Assembly (NCBI GenBank): GCA_002917775.1
Contig: KZ627148.1
Span: 700,949 to 764,948 of the forward strand
DNA length: 64,000 bases
Reading direction: 5' to 3'
DNA from: Glaciozyma antarctica PI12
Taxonomy: Eukaryota; Basidiomycota; Microbotryomycetes; Kriegeriales; Camptobasidiaceae
This document shows, piece by piece, positions 35,957 through 47,098 of this stretch. The translations under genes and the position numbers were made by a program. Under the pieces are notes generated by a model. The model searched no databases, was not told the origin of the DNA, and saw nothing but the letters and a program-made list of their open reading frames with translations. Within the stretch, counting starts at the first letter, position 1; each line of letters starts with the position of its first letter.

Positions 35957-38475
35957 TCAACAAGGTCCCCCGCCAAAGACTTCCGGCGCAAGCACCTTCG
36001 TCTCCTTCTTCGCCTTGCGAGTCGGGAAGACCGATCTCGGGCGCCTGTTTGCAGGGAAGGTATCCGCTGGCGGAGGCTGCGACGACATCCCGTCCTCGCT
36101 GACCTTCGCGAGCTTCTTCCGCCGCGTAGGAAAGATTGAAGGAGGTCGTTCAACGAGTGACGCCTCGTCAGTTCGAGAAAGACGACGAGGGGAGGGGCAC
36201 GAACCCCGCCGAGAGAGGCTGCTGGAGGAGTCGGGGCTTGAGGGACGACGAAGGACGACAGGGGAGGGAACGAAGTTGGGGATACGGAAGGAGGGTGGGG
36301 AGGGGGAGAAGAATCCAGGAGGTCCTGCGAGGAGGAGGGAGGCTACCGCCATCGTCGTGGGGGAGGGTGGCGCGGGGATGAACTCGTTGGATGAGCGCTG
36401 GCCACGAAGGCGTGACGGAGGTGATACGGAAGGGCAATCGGCGAGGTGCGTCGGGCGGCGAGGTGGATGAGGGGAGAGTCGAGGAGGTGGGCTTCGTTTC
36501 GATGCCGAATCGTTCGTCGCCGCCTCGAACGATGACGGGGACATCTTGAGCTTCGAGAAAAAGGAGCGACCCGTCGCTTTCGTGCTCTGAGATCCCTGGA
36601 TCGACTGCGAAGACGTGCTGGCGCTTCTTTGCTGCGATGACCTGACCGACAAACGTCGAGTTGGGCGAGGAGGTGACGAGCTGAGGAGGCTTCGCATGGC
36701 CGAATCCGAGTGGTCGACCTTCGCACGCGGGTCGCGCGGTTCCCAGCGTAAGCCGGGCGAACGACGTCCTCCGCTATCGTCCGAAGAGGGTGGGAGACGA
36801 GAGTCGATCGTGAAGAGTGATTTGACGGGCGAGACGGGTTCGGTAGCGAGATTTCGACCGGCGGAGAGGATCTTCGTCTTGCCGTCGTCGCCGGGCGGCC
36901 AAGGTTCGTTCCGGACGTCAAGGCTTCGATCCGAGCGATGAGAGGTCATGAGAGCTTTGATTGACGAGGCGGAGAACGTGTTGCTGAGAGATCGGCTGGG
37001 GTCCGTCGATTTGAGCGGGGTGGAGAGGGAGTGGGTCGGTGAATTTCGCGGGGGAGTGGTGCTGAGAAGCGGCGGACGCTCGGGAGAGGAGAAGGCGGCT
37101 GGGGTGGGACGACTTGAAGAGGGTAGAAGGACTGGGGAGTCACTGGGAGGGCCGGGCAGATCCTTCGCACGAGAGATCTCCAGAGGAGGAGCGGGCTTCC
37201 GATGCGCCTGCGTGGTCGCTTCCCCTTTCACGAAGCTCAAATGGCCGTGCCACTCGTGCCAATCCTTCGCCAGAAAGGGGTTGGTAGTCGAAGAATGAGG
37301 TAGCGTCGTAGGTGGGGACGCGAGGGAGAGGGTAGGAGGGTGGCGGAGAGGGCGGATCGAGTGCGAGGCTTGCTGGTAAGAAGATGGGCATGGCGGGGTC
37401 GTGATTGCTAGAAGGTATCCACGGCGGATGCTGGTAGCTTCTGTACGGAGAGAGAGGTCGGGTCGAGGGACTGATGGACTGTCGGGCGTTGTCGTCGCAA
37501 GGCGAGATTTCGGTGAGAGAGAAGGGGGATGGGGGGCCGTTGGAAATTACAAGGTGGCGGCAAGTGGTAGAGGGAGGGATGGAGATGCGGTTGGGGGTGA
37601 AGACGAGAGGTTTGGGCCGCCAGGAGCGGCGGGACGGGCTCGCTGCCGAAATTGGAGTCGAGTGGTCGTAAAGGGGAGTCGTCGTTAAGGAGTCCAGTGA
37701 AGAGCGGAGGAGAGGGGGTCGGTATGGGGTAGGAATCGTGGAGCCGTAGGAGTGGGGTACGGCGGGAAGGAGGAGGGACGCGGGAGGAGAGGACGGCAGG
37801 GATTCTGCACGCGAACAAATCGTCAACGCTTCCTCCTCGTTCGCCAAAAGCTACTCACTCGGGTCTGGAGAATCTCGCTGAACCGCCTCCCGATCGTCCT
37901 CTTCGCTGGAGCCGGCCAACCTCTCCCCTGCATCGAAATAGACCGATTCGTCGCCGCTCGACTCGCACGTTGCGACGCTCAACCTGTTCTCCCATGGAAT
38001 CGCTAACCCGCGCTTTGTCGCGTACGCCAACTCCTTCGCAGCTGTGGCAATCAACCTCCTCGTCAGCTCCGTCCCCTTTCCGAAACACCGCAAAAAGGCA
38101 CGCACAATCTGGCGTCGCCGGCGACGTTTCATCGACCGTCGGATCCAGATTGACTTGACGCCCTTCCAGCTGCTGAAGGCTCGCCCCATGACTGCGCTGT
38201 GCGCGCTCGCTCAGTCCAGCGGTGGGAGCCGACTTGCAGCCGCCGGACAAGCTCCTCTCACGAGCTGAGCTAGTCGAAGCAGAGTTGCTCGAGTGCGGGC
38301 GCGACCCTGCGCTGAACCCTGCGCCGGCTGTACGTCCGCGGCGTGATTCCCTGTGGCGAGACTTGGGCGGTCGAGGTGGTGCGGCTGCAGCGGCTACGGC
38401 GACTTGCTGAGGAGGAAAGGGGCTGTCGCGGGACGATGGGCGGACGGGTGGAGAGGGGAATCGGTGCAGGTCCAT
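35957..38475 (-). CDS. Uncharacterised Ser/Pro/Arg-rich disordered protein
   Basis: I do not recognise this gene. The most protein-like opening is at 38189 (MGRAFSSWKGVKSIWIRRSM, then ELTRRLIATAAKELAYATKR and GLAIPWENRLSVATCESSGD), a basic helix-forming segment; a Met at 38475 in another frame gives a Ser/Pro-rich opening. An intron at about 37806-37860 joins SPDPE to SLPSSPPASLLLPAVPHSYG. Near 37280 the frame switches by one base at a C4 run: DATSFFDYQP must continue as FLAKDWHEWHGHLSFVKGEA for both halves to look sensible. The rest is low complexity with short motifs PPSIFPTRRKKLAKV and PRSVFPTRKAKKETK near the C-terminus, then EVFGGGPC and stop at 35957. The two FPTR(K/R) motifs might be a docking repeat. 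No catalytic domain is visible. Confidence 0.5.
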
Positions 38476-38839
38476 GTTGAGTACAGCGAGGAAGGAGAGG
38501 CTGGAAGTGGGGTGTGTGCGAAGCCTGGGGAAGGGAGAGGGAAGCAGATGTCCAGCTTGAGAGGCTCGGAGGACGCGAGGTGGTACTCTCCGCTGATTGC
38601 TGTCGACTGGGTTGAAGAAGGGTCGGTCCTCGTAAGGTGGGTTGAAGGAGGAACCTGCCTCCGCTGAAGCTCTGTCAGAAAGAGCTCAAGGAGAAGAAGG
38701 TCGACGCCGGCGATCGTTCCTTGTTAAATTGACGAGATTCAGGGCAGGCGCCGGTGTAGGCTCCAGGTCGTTCAGGTGGTCTTCTGTCCCTTCAGTTCAA
38801 CGGAAGGCTTAGCGTGCTGCTTGGGTTGAGTTCTCAGCG

Positions 38840-39134
38840 GTGGCTGAAAATAAATCTCCCTCCTGCGAGCGACATCAGCGAAATCTGTATTGCCTGCGAG
38901 ACCCCTCCTCAACGTCTGTCTTTGCTGATGCGACCCGTAATTTTTCGGCGTTGGCGAGGCAGATGGAGCAGCAGCTGAGCCTTGGAGCGCACGTCGAGGC
39001 TGGGGGGAGGAGCTCGAGGAATGGAGGTAAGAGAAGATCGAGGAGTGCGAGGAGTGCGTATAGTTGAAGTGATTCGAGAGATACAGGATGATTGGGAGCG
39101 CGTGGAGTACCTGGAGGAAGCTGCAGTGCCTTGA
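38840..39134 (+). CDS. Possible small two-exon gene
   Basis: An ORF from 38840 (MAENKSPSCERHQRNLYCLR, then SALARQMEQQLSLGAHVEAG) has a GGTAAGA donor at 39027. If a 37-nt intron ending at TATAG (39063) is removed, the frame continues VEVIREIQDDWERVEYLEEA to a stop at 39132-39134, giving about 85 residues with coiled-coil character. The intron would be unusually short for this window, so this may be chance or a remnant linked to the neighbouring MYND genes. No family recognised. Confidence 0.25.
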
Positions 39135-39442
39135 GGATTGGAATGCGACAGCGGAGGGAGCGAAGCCTCGCTGGGAGGACTTCGCAATCTCGCTGATTTT
39201 CGCACGGCAGCCTGATTCCTGTCGTCCTCACATGAACGAGCCAGACTTCTCAGTAGCTCCTGATGGGCTTACTCAGACCTGCGCTCCCAAAACAAGAAAA
39301 AAAGGAACAAGGGGTCGCAAGTGTTTAAATCGCTTACGGGCGTAGAAAGAAAATTCGGCAGCAAATTCGCGCGAACACGCTCTTTAACCCCCTCGCCGGC
39401 TGCTGTGGAAGGTACAGTACTGCTCTCTCAACGAACTTCAAG

Positions 39443-40009
39443 ATGGTCGTGCTCGAGCGCAACAACACCTGCCACTACTTTGCGTGCTCCAGAGTCGGTG
39501 CGCCCTCTTCTCCTGCTCTTCTCCTGCTCCCAGCTTCTCACCCCGTCTTCTGCGAAAGGTAAGGAAGGACCTACAGAAATGCGGTGGGTGTAGGATGGTC
39601 TCTTGTACATCGTCACTCAACTTTGTCTCAGCCTTGCTGGCGCTTCCTCCAGACTCCAACGGAACGTGCTAGGTGAACTCCGCTGCCGCTCCCCAGTGCT
39701 TTCGAGCGAGCGAGACGTCGCACACGATGCGAAGCGTCGAGCCTCTGCGCTTTGTCTCCTTCCCGAGTCGCTGGCGTCCCCCTGAATCCGCTCTGACTCT
39801 CTTCTTCGGGCAGGCGAAGCACTGGAAAGACCACAAACCCATGGTGAGCTTCACGCCTCCTTCTGCTCGCAAAGCGTTTGCTGATCTCTTCTTTTTTCAA
39901 GTGCGTCAAGCAGGCGCTGGAGGCGAGCAAGACGGAGGAGAGCGGCTTGGTCGCGCCGTAGCTCATCGGGATGGCTGAACGCCTTGTTGCCTTCATCGAC
40001 ATCTACCAG
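39443..40009 (+). pseudogene. MYND zinc-finger gene copy, decayed
   Basis: The start MVVLERNNTCHYFACSR is followed by an exon after a CTACAG acceptor reading KCGGCRMVSC, then one after GGGCAG reading AKHWKDHKPM joined to CVKQALEASKTEESGLVAP. Together these supply the MYND cysteine/histidine pattern (CxxxxC, CxxC, C, HxxxC), a protein-interaction zinc finger. An in-frame TAG at 39959-39961 interrupts the next segment, which otherwise reads LIGMAERLVAFIDIYQ, exactly parallel to the neighbouring copy at 40648 (CATAAKSLAKTEEGAMSSPQ, LVGMSARLKRFIKVFQDHL). After 40009 no continuation of the paralogue's long 3' part is found. So this looks like a truncated, interrupted duplicate of the downstream gene; a functional short MYND peptide ending at the TAG is an alternative. 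Confidence 0.6.
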
Positions 40010-40647
40010 GTGCGTGAAGATTTGGCTTGAGGAGAAGATTAGCAGCTGACTTCGGGGCGTGGGCATGGCGAGTCTAGTCTTCGTCTCCCTTTCCGAGCTG
40101 TTCACTAACGCAGTGCCTTTCAGAGCTGTGTTAAGGAGTGGCGGACTTATATAATTGTATTGAGTTGGGCTGAGGATCACGCACTGCTGGAGACGAAGCG
40201 AGGAGAGGAGTCTTCGCAACCTCGGCAACCTGCCTTGCTTCGCCCTTTCCTTCTCGCTTTCGCCTGCTGCCGAGATATTATTTGTTCTGCTGTGTCCTTT
40301 CCCTCCTATTTCCTGTCCTGCTCAACGAAGCAGTGGGGAGCCGCGCGGTCGAGATGAATGGACTTGATCATGATGCCGGAGGTGGAATGCTGAGTCCTCA
40401 AAGCAAGTGCGCAAAGCTGGAGCTCCCTCAGACCACTCGAACTGTGCACAGATGAATTCAGACGAGCTTGGAGGCTCTGAATAGAGAACGAGAGACTAGA
40501 AAGGGAAGGAGGAAGGACAGGAGGTGTGACGGGTGAATTGAAGTGAACTTCGCGGCCGGCAACTTTCGTTTTCTTTCGTCTTCGTCGTTGCCGGCGCTGC
40601 TCTCCTTCCTTCCTTCGCTTCGAGACTGCTCGAGACTGCTCCTTGAG
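40010..40647. other. Interval between MYND copies
   Basis: These 638 bp have no identifiable gene. They include the non-coding remains after the decayed copy and the putative promoter of the next MYND gene; CGAGACTGCT is repeated back-to-back at about 40621-40640. Confidence 0.4.
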
Positions 40648-42023
40648 ATGGTGCTGGACTTGCCTGTGCAAGGACAAGTCTGTGGCTACTCTCCCTGCTC
40701 CAGAAAGGGTGCGCTCGCGTCCTCCCCTCCTGCCGTTCGCGCTGACCAGCACAGCGCTCAGGGTGGGACCTTCAGAAATGCAGTGGCTGTCGAGTAGCTT
40801 ACTGTAAGCTCTCTTCCCTTTACTTTCGGAGCAGACACTGAGTCTTGACGTAGACTGCAACGCCGCGTGTTCCATGAGGCCCCAGCACTCGCCGGCGCAC
40901 TTGAGCTCCTCGCTAAAGGAATTGTCTGCAGAATGCTCATTGGAAGGAGCACAAGCTTATCGTAAACTGTTCTCTCTTGGGTCAGGAAAGAACTGACGTT
41001 GATCTATCAGTGCGCGACGGCGGCCAAGTCCCTCGCCAAAACAGAGGAGGGTGCGATGAGCTCTCCACAGCTTGTAGGAATGTCAGCGAGGCTGAAGAGG
41101 TTCATCAAGGTTTTCCAAGACCATTTGTGAGTCCTAGGCGCTGGTACGGAGAGTGTGCTGACCCTTGCGTGGTTGCAAGCGCCGAGCTTCTTACGGTCCC
41201 CTACACGCCACACCTTTTCGACGGCGACGACGGGCTGCCAGTCTTTTTCCACCTTCACTTCGAGTTTGCTAGTCAACACTCGCAGCTCCGTCACCAGTTC
41301 ACCCCCAAAAGAGCAGCAATCTCTTCCACCGGCGACTACACGGCGTGGATTACGGAGCACCTCAATCCGACACTGGCCGGCACGGAGAAGGCGGCACTCG
41401 AACGTCAGCTTCAGCAGGATCTTGCGAGACCAAAGGGCAACTCGTGGAAGACTGGGCACGAGGGAAGAAGCCCGCTCGCGTTCGACTCCTTTTTACCGCC
41501 ATTCCCAAAGGTGATACTCAAGCTCTCCGATCCGCCGTCCGATGGGTCACTATTCGCATGGCGTACGCGACGCCCTCGGGACTCGACAAGCGGAACGCCA
41601 ATCTCGATCGTCTTGCGCCCCTCATCGACTTCCTCCAGCTCCCAGCTCCCACCAGTCGCGCGCTGCTCTTTTGCTCGCTCTCTCGTCCTTCTTTACAGCT
41701 CGCTGACATCGAGCGGTTTCAGCGTGCAACTTGAGCAGTCTCAGTGCAAAGCCCCCCGTTCTCCGCAACTTTCTGCTCTTCTGCTTCGCTCAGTCACCGA
41801 GCACTCTCTCCCACCTCCTACCCCCTCTCAATTATCCTCGTCGACTCGCGCCACCATTCCAGTCGTTGAATCTCTCGCCATCCTTGCCTCCGTAAAGCGG
41901 CTCGGCACGTCGCTCGCTCGCGAAGCTGATCCCTCGCTCCGTCCAGACGTCGTTCACCTCGAGGCTCGAAGAGCTGAAGAGCTCGTGGACTGCCTGAGCT
42001 ATTTAAGGCGCCGAAATTACTGA
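40648..42023 (+). CDS. MYND-type zinc-finger protein
   Basis: The start at 40648 gives MVLDLPVQGQVCGYSPCSRK; the next exon from 40774 gives KCSGCRVAYC, and after another intron NAHWKEHKLI (exon ending 40960) joins CATAAKSLAKTEEGAMSSPQ (from 41011). The finger is complete (CxxxxC, CxxC, YC, HxxxC). The C-terminal region has FDGDDGLPVFFHLHFEFASQ and STGDYTAWITEHLNPTLAGT, in keeping with large basidiomycete MYND families whose function is mostly unknown. The reading frame 3' of about 41450 is not settled: KKPARVRLLFTAIPKGDTQA lies in a different frame from the upstream part, so additional introns or decay are possible, and the stop at 42023 is tentative. Sister of the broken copy at 39443. Confidence 0.6.
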
Positions 42024-42295
42024 GGGGGAGGTGGAACGGGAGGAGAGGAGAGCGAGGAGGGCTAGAATGGACGAGGGTATGAGCGAGAGCGAGGGACTGG
42101 GGAAGGAGGAGTGGAGGGATAGGAGGGGGGCAAGGAGAGCGGCGACGATGCTGGTTTAGATGAATAGGTTTTGCTTGAGCGTGTGGATTCGGCGCGTGAG
42201 TTGAAAGCAGCGCGTGAAGCAGTGAAGAGCGTCGTCGCGCGCAAGGCCCGACGAGTTTGTTGGATTCCATGTGTCCACTGCGCGAAACAACGACC

Positions 42296-44066
42296 TCAGA
42301 GCTCGGCGTCAAAGATTTGGCACTTGATAGCTGTCGAGCGAGCAAGCTAGGCGTCAGCGCGCGCGCGAAGGCCTTGCGAGGTTGAACGTACCTCCTCGCC
42401 TGATGTCCACCGCCGTTTTGAACGCCTCAACAGCATCTTCCAGCGTGAACCGATGAGTAACGAGGGGTTTGAGGTCGATCAGTCCAGCGTCGACGAGTCC
42501 TGAGAATGAAGTCAGCGTCATTCGCAGGAAAGGGGAGAAGGACGCCGCACGGATTGCTTTGGGGTACTGGTTCGCGTATCGGTACTGAAGCTTCAGGTCA
42601 ATTTCGTTGGCGCTCATGTGCATAAAGGGCAAGGATTGATAGTCTTTGCCAACGCCGATCACGAACTGAGGAGAAAGCGAGAGATCAGCTTGGAGAGTTC
42701 CGCGTGGAACCTGGGAAGCGACCTACGACTGTAGACCCAAACTTGACGGACTACGAGAACGCTCGTTAGCTATATCTCTTCGAGGAAAGCGACGCACAAA
42801 AATCGCTGCCTGAACACTCGACTCCACCCCGGTACACTCGATCGCGCAGTCCAATCCTCCCGGAAGTCCCACAACGTCCTTGATCTTTGTCGCAAGCTCT
42901 TCGGAACTCCATGCGCGCTCCACTACGACAGTTTTGACGGCAGGGACGAGCGTCTTGGCGAACTCGAGGCGGGAGGCGCTGAGGTCGGTGATGACAAGCG
43001 GAGTTGCGCCGGCAGCATGAGCGGCGAGGAGAGTGACAAGGCCGATGGGTCCAGCGCCGCTGGAAAGACAGTTTCGTGAGCTCAGGTTGTGAGGGAGGGG
43101 GGTGGAAAGACGGACGCGATAAGGAGAGGGTCGCCGAGCGTGAGGCCGCTTCGCTCGATGCCGGCAAGAGCGACGCAGAGAGGTTCAAGAAGCGAGCCCT
43201 CCTCGAAGCTGACACTGTCGGGGATTCGGTGCAGCCATTTCGCGGGGTGAAGGTGGTAGCGAGTCTGTCGGAGAGGGTTAGCTGAGCGAGGAATGTTGCG
43301 ATGCGAGGGTCACGAACGAGGGTACCTGCGAAAGATTAGCTAGTGATTCGTGGTACGCGAATAGGAAGTTCTCACCATGGTAGGGAGGAGTTGAGAAGAA
43401 CACGACTTCGGGGCAGGCGTTGTAGCGACCGACCCGACAGAACTCGCACTGTCCGCACGGGACCTGCGGGAGGAGATTAGCGGTCTCCAGTCGCCAGCAC
43501 GTCCAGAAACTACTCACCCCAGCTTCAATAGCGACGCGATCTCCGACCTTCCACTCGGTCACGCCCAGTCCGACCTCAAAGACCTCGCCAGAGCTCTCGT
43601 GTCCCGATCCACATTCGTCACGAACAACCATGGTGTTGCCAATCCTCCCGTGCTTCCAGAAGTGGCAGTCGGAGCCACAGATCCCCGTCGCGCGTACGTG
43701 GACGACCACTTGGCCCTCTCCTGCTTGCGGCACCGGCTTCTGGACGAGGTGGATTTGCTGGGGGAGAACAAGTCAGCCCGGCTCAAGGAACGAGCTGCAA
43801 GTTGAGCTGCCCACCTTGTGCTGGTTGTAGAATAGAGCGAGGTTGATCGATGGGTTGCGCGGAGGGAGGACGCCGTCGTTGGGCAGTACCTTGAAGGAAG
43901 GGTCGTCGAGGACAACGCGGGGATCGAACTGCGCAGGGAAGCTGGAGGACGACATGATGAGCTGACTGCGCGAGCGTGTGCGGTGGAGAGCAGAGGAGCG
44001 GCGGCCGAAGAGCTGACTGAGGAGGTCGAGAGACGCGGTGGCAAGGCCTGGGAGAGGAGCGGCCAT
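42296..44066 (-). CDS. L-arabinitol 4-dehydrogenase (sorbitol dehydrogenase family)
   Basis: This zinc-dependent MDR alcohol dehydrogenase oxidises L-arabinitol to L-xylulose in fungal pentose catabolism. Visible elements are [20 protein letters not shown] (catalytic Cys), [17 protein letters not shown] (His-Glu), [20 protein letters not shown] (structural-zinc loop region), [60 protein letters not shown] (nucleotide binding), [19 protein letters not shown] and [14 protein letters not shown]. The end reads [20 protein letters not shown] then CQIFDAEL, stop 42296. The FSTPP and [13 protein letters not shown] stretches resemble LAD more than mammalian sorbitol DH, but xylitol or sorbitol activity is also possible. 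Two starts are available: 44066 (Arg-rich extension [20 protein letters not shown]) or 43954 ([18 protein letters not shown]); the latter is closer to family length. Confidence 0.85.
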
Positions 44067-44324
44067 TTCGGCCGTTGTTCCGCCGCTAGTGCTCTCGCGA
44101 CGTGGATGCCTGCTAGCCGCAGGTTAGAAGGAGCAAGAGCAAGAGCAGAGCAAAGCAGAGCAGATCACAGCGTTGGAGGAAGGAAGCAGAGCAACGTTCG
44201 TGTTCCTCCTCGAGCGCTCGAGCACGGAGTTGTCAATTGTCTTGCTGGCGAGACGAGGTTCCTCCCACCCACAACCCTCTCTCTCTCTCTCTCCTGCGCC
44301 GCCGCCTCGCCACCGCCCACGGCT

Positions 44325-46965
44325 ATGACAACCAGCAGCTCAGCCGCCATCAACCGCCTCTCCTCCGAGCTCTTACACAGCATCTTCGTCGAGCTCGACG
44401 CGCCCGCCGCCTTCGCTCAAGTCCAGCGTTCCTGGCACGCCATCTCTCAAGATCCCTACTCCGTCTCTCAGCACCTCCTCGCTCGCTACACCAAGCATGA
44501 AGTCCTCTCAGCCGCCCTCTCGCACGGTCGCGTCGCTACGCCGAAGGTTGTCGAGCTGCTCCTCGCAGGCGGAGCGGTCTTCTCGAGGTACCTCGCCGTA
44601 GCTCTTCAAGTGCGGTGGTCCGCCGGTCGATACCGAGGCGTTTCGTGGATGACGGACGGAGAGAAGTGGGGGACCCAAGGCTACCTCGCCGTCACGACTT
44701 TCGCGCGATTGATGGAGCTGGCGGAGTCGAGGTGGGGGACGTTGCCGACGAGTCTCGAGGCCTTGCCAGAGACCGCTGCTTGGGAGAGTTGGCAGCTGAA
44801 CGCTATGGCTCTTCTTGGGATGCTTGTGAACGAGAATGCGGAGAATGCGTTGATCGCCATGAACGCCATGCCGCACGGGCTGGCGAGCCTTCGCCAGAGC
44901 GTCGAGATGCTGTGGGAGGCGCTTGCGTCGCTGGTGGAGAGGTGAGTGTCCTTTATTTGCTCGCTATCATCAGCTGATCACAACCGGTGCAGGTACTCGT
45001 TCGTACCTTTCCGACTGAACGACCCCCTCTATCTCACCCTCGCGCGAGCGGTCCTTCTCGAGCCACGCCTTCTTCCTCTACTCCAGCGAAACGGATGGGA
45101 CTACACGGGTGCGCTCTTCCGTCTCTAAGCTGAGCGATGCTGATCCCACATCACAGCCGCCGTCAACGACCAGTTCGCACGCTCGCTCCTTACTACGAAG
45201 CAGCCCCCAGTGGCGGAAGAGGGCATCGTCGTCAGGAACGGCCAGCTTTCGATCGAGTCTCGGGCTACTATTATCGCGACTCAACTTAAAGACTACATTC
45301 GAATCTCTAGCGGCCGCTTCTACATCTCCGCCAACGTCGCCGGCGAGGTGGAAGCCCTCTCAAGTGGCGCGCAAGATCCTTCCCCGTACGTCTCGGACGC
45401 TCGGCGTGTGATAGCGCTTCTCGAGCAGGAGGAGTTGTTGGACTTTAGCCTTGAGTGCGTTTCTTTCCTCTTTCTCACGACGTCTTCCTGACTGTCTTCT
45501 CTCCCTTGCTTCCTCGCGCAGCGAAATCCGCAGCGACCTTGTCCACCTTCTCCACAACACTCGCTCGTCCGTCCTACAACCCATCTCGACCCTCCTCATA
45601 TCTCGAGGAAAATGGCCAGCGATGGGAACTATATGGCGCACCGGTGCTACGCAGTGGAACGAGGATCCTACAGCTGCCTCACTAGCCCGTTTCTGCTCGC
45701 AAATCACCAACAGCGCCGCCACGAAGGACGAGCAGACCACTCGAGCCATCGCAGGACCTTTGGTACATACGGACATGGTTCCGCTCGGTTCCCACCCGAT
45801 AGGATTCACGGAAGTCGACTGGACGAGGGAGCACCGGTTCCAGGTGGCAGTCGAGCAGCTCTGCAACGAGTGCGTGTGTTTCTACCCCAGCTATCTTCTC
45901 CATCTCGACTAATACTTCTCCCGTTGCTCAGGTTCCTCTACTCTCCCGAGGAGTTGCTCTTGAAGGAAGTCGAGAAAGATACCGACGTCCTCGAGGTCAT
46001 CGCCGAAGCAGCGGAGCGAATGGTGCGCATGAAGGTCGAAGGTTAGTCCCTCCCCCCTCGTCGTCGCAGCTCTACTGACAGATTCGCCATCAGGGAACGA
46101 CTTTACTCGCGCTCGCCACACGATTCCCGTTCCTCGTCCCCATTATCGAAGCCAAAGTCCTCCGCCACCGCATCTCCCTCCCTCTCCTCCCAACCACCCC
46201 CGCCGTCGACCCTTCTCGCTCCCTCTTGAACCACCGCCCCTCCTTCCTCTCGCCCATCGCATTCGACTACGTCGGCGCGCAGGAACGCTACCCTCTTGGC
46301 TTGGGCCCTCACCTCTGGGTCGAAGACTTCTACGAGCAAGGACCTCCTCCCATCGTCAACCCGAGCTATGCATCGAGCGTCTGACCTCTCGAGCCGAAGG
46401 TCTATACGAAGCGAGTCGGCAAGGAAGTGCTCGATCGAGGATTCGTTACGGGCTCAACGCTAGCTGTGACTGCTGGAGTCGCGACGCGGAAGGAGCGAGG
46501 GAGAAACTACGAGCTGGCGCCTTGGACGGCGGAGCGGGTTCCGCTGGGAAGTCTGCCGGTCGCGATCGTTCTCCTGGTGCGTCGTTTCGCTGCCTCACGC
46601 TTCAGACTTTGGCTTATCAAGGCTCGCGGCAGGACCTCTTCGACAAGGAATCGCAAGTACTCGACGTCGTCTTAATGCACGCGCAGCTCAGCATGAACCC
46701 TCAAGTCATCAGCTTTTACCTTGGAGAAGGCGTTCCTCTCAGGTGCGGCCTTCTTTTTTCTCTGCTCAAAGATCTCTCGCTGACAACTGGGACCAGGGAT
46801 CACCACCTCGAAGCGTTGTCTCGTCTCAACCTTCCTCGCCTCAAGGTCGTTGAGGACTACCTCGCTGCGCGCGACAGCGGCGTCGCTCTTCCTACGAAGG
46901 AGTCGGTCGCTCGAGGTCGACGGATGAGGAGGAAGAAGGCGAAGGCATCGGTCGTCGCTGCGTAA
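44325..46965 (+). CDS. F-box-like protein (uncharacterised), possibly damaged
   Basis: The start at 44325 gives MTTSSSAAINRLSSELLHSI and FVELDAPAAFAQVQRSWHAI, an F-box-like opening that would bind SKP1 in an SCF ubiquitin ligase. The long remainder is helical and unrecognised (WQLNAMALLGMLVNENAENA, YISANVAGEVEALSSGAQDP, PLGSHPIGFTEVDWTREHRF, LATRFPFLVPIIEAKVLRHR, LGLGPHLWVEDFYEQGPPPI). Frames join well up to about 46042. There the canonical GTTAGT donor gives the wrong phase for the next plausible exon (46094). In that exon an in-frame TGA lies at 46382-46384 (SYASSV-stop-PLEPKVYTKRVG), with about 60 further sensible codons, then an apparent 29-nt intron at 46576-46604 before TLAYQGSRQDLFDKESQ. 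The end is basic (RGRRMRRKKAKAS). Sequence errors, stop readthrough or decay could explain it. Confidence 0.55.
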
Positions 46966-47098
46966 CTTTGTCGTTAGTCAGTGCATCGCAAGAGCGTTTG
47001 GTACGCAGAGAGCTCGTAAAGCAGCGAGAGATCCAGCTGCTTCTGTGCGCAAGTGAGCTGGCGGCCCAGTTTATTCCTTCGGGTCTATCTATACAACA

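Noticed and set aside
44277-44292. CT dinucleotide run and AGAGCA repeats near 44135-44165
   Set aside because: Short simple repeats in a promoter; too brief to report as an element.
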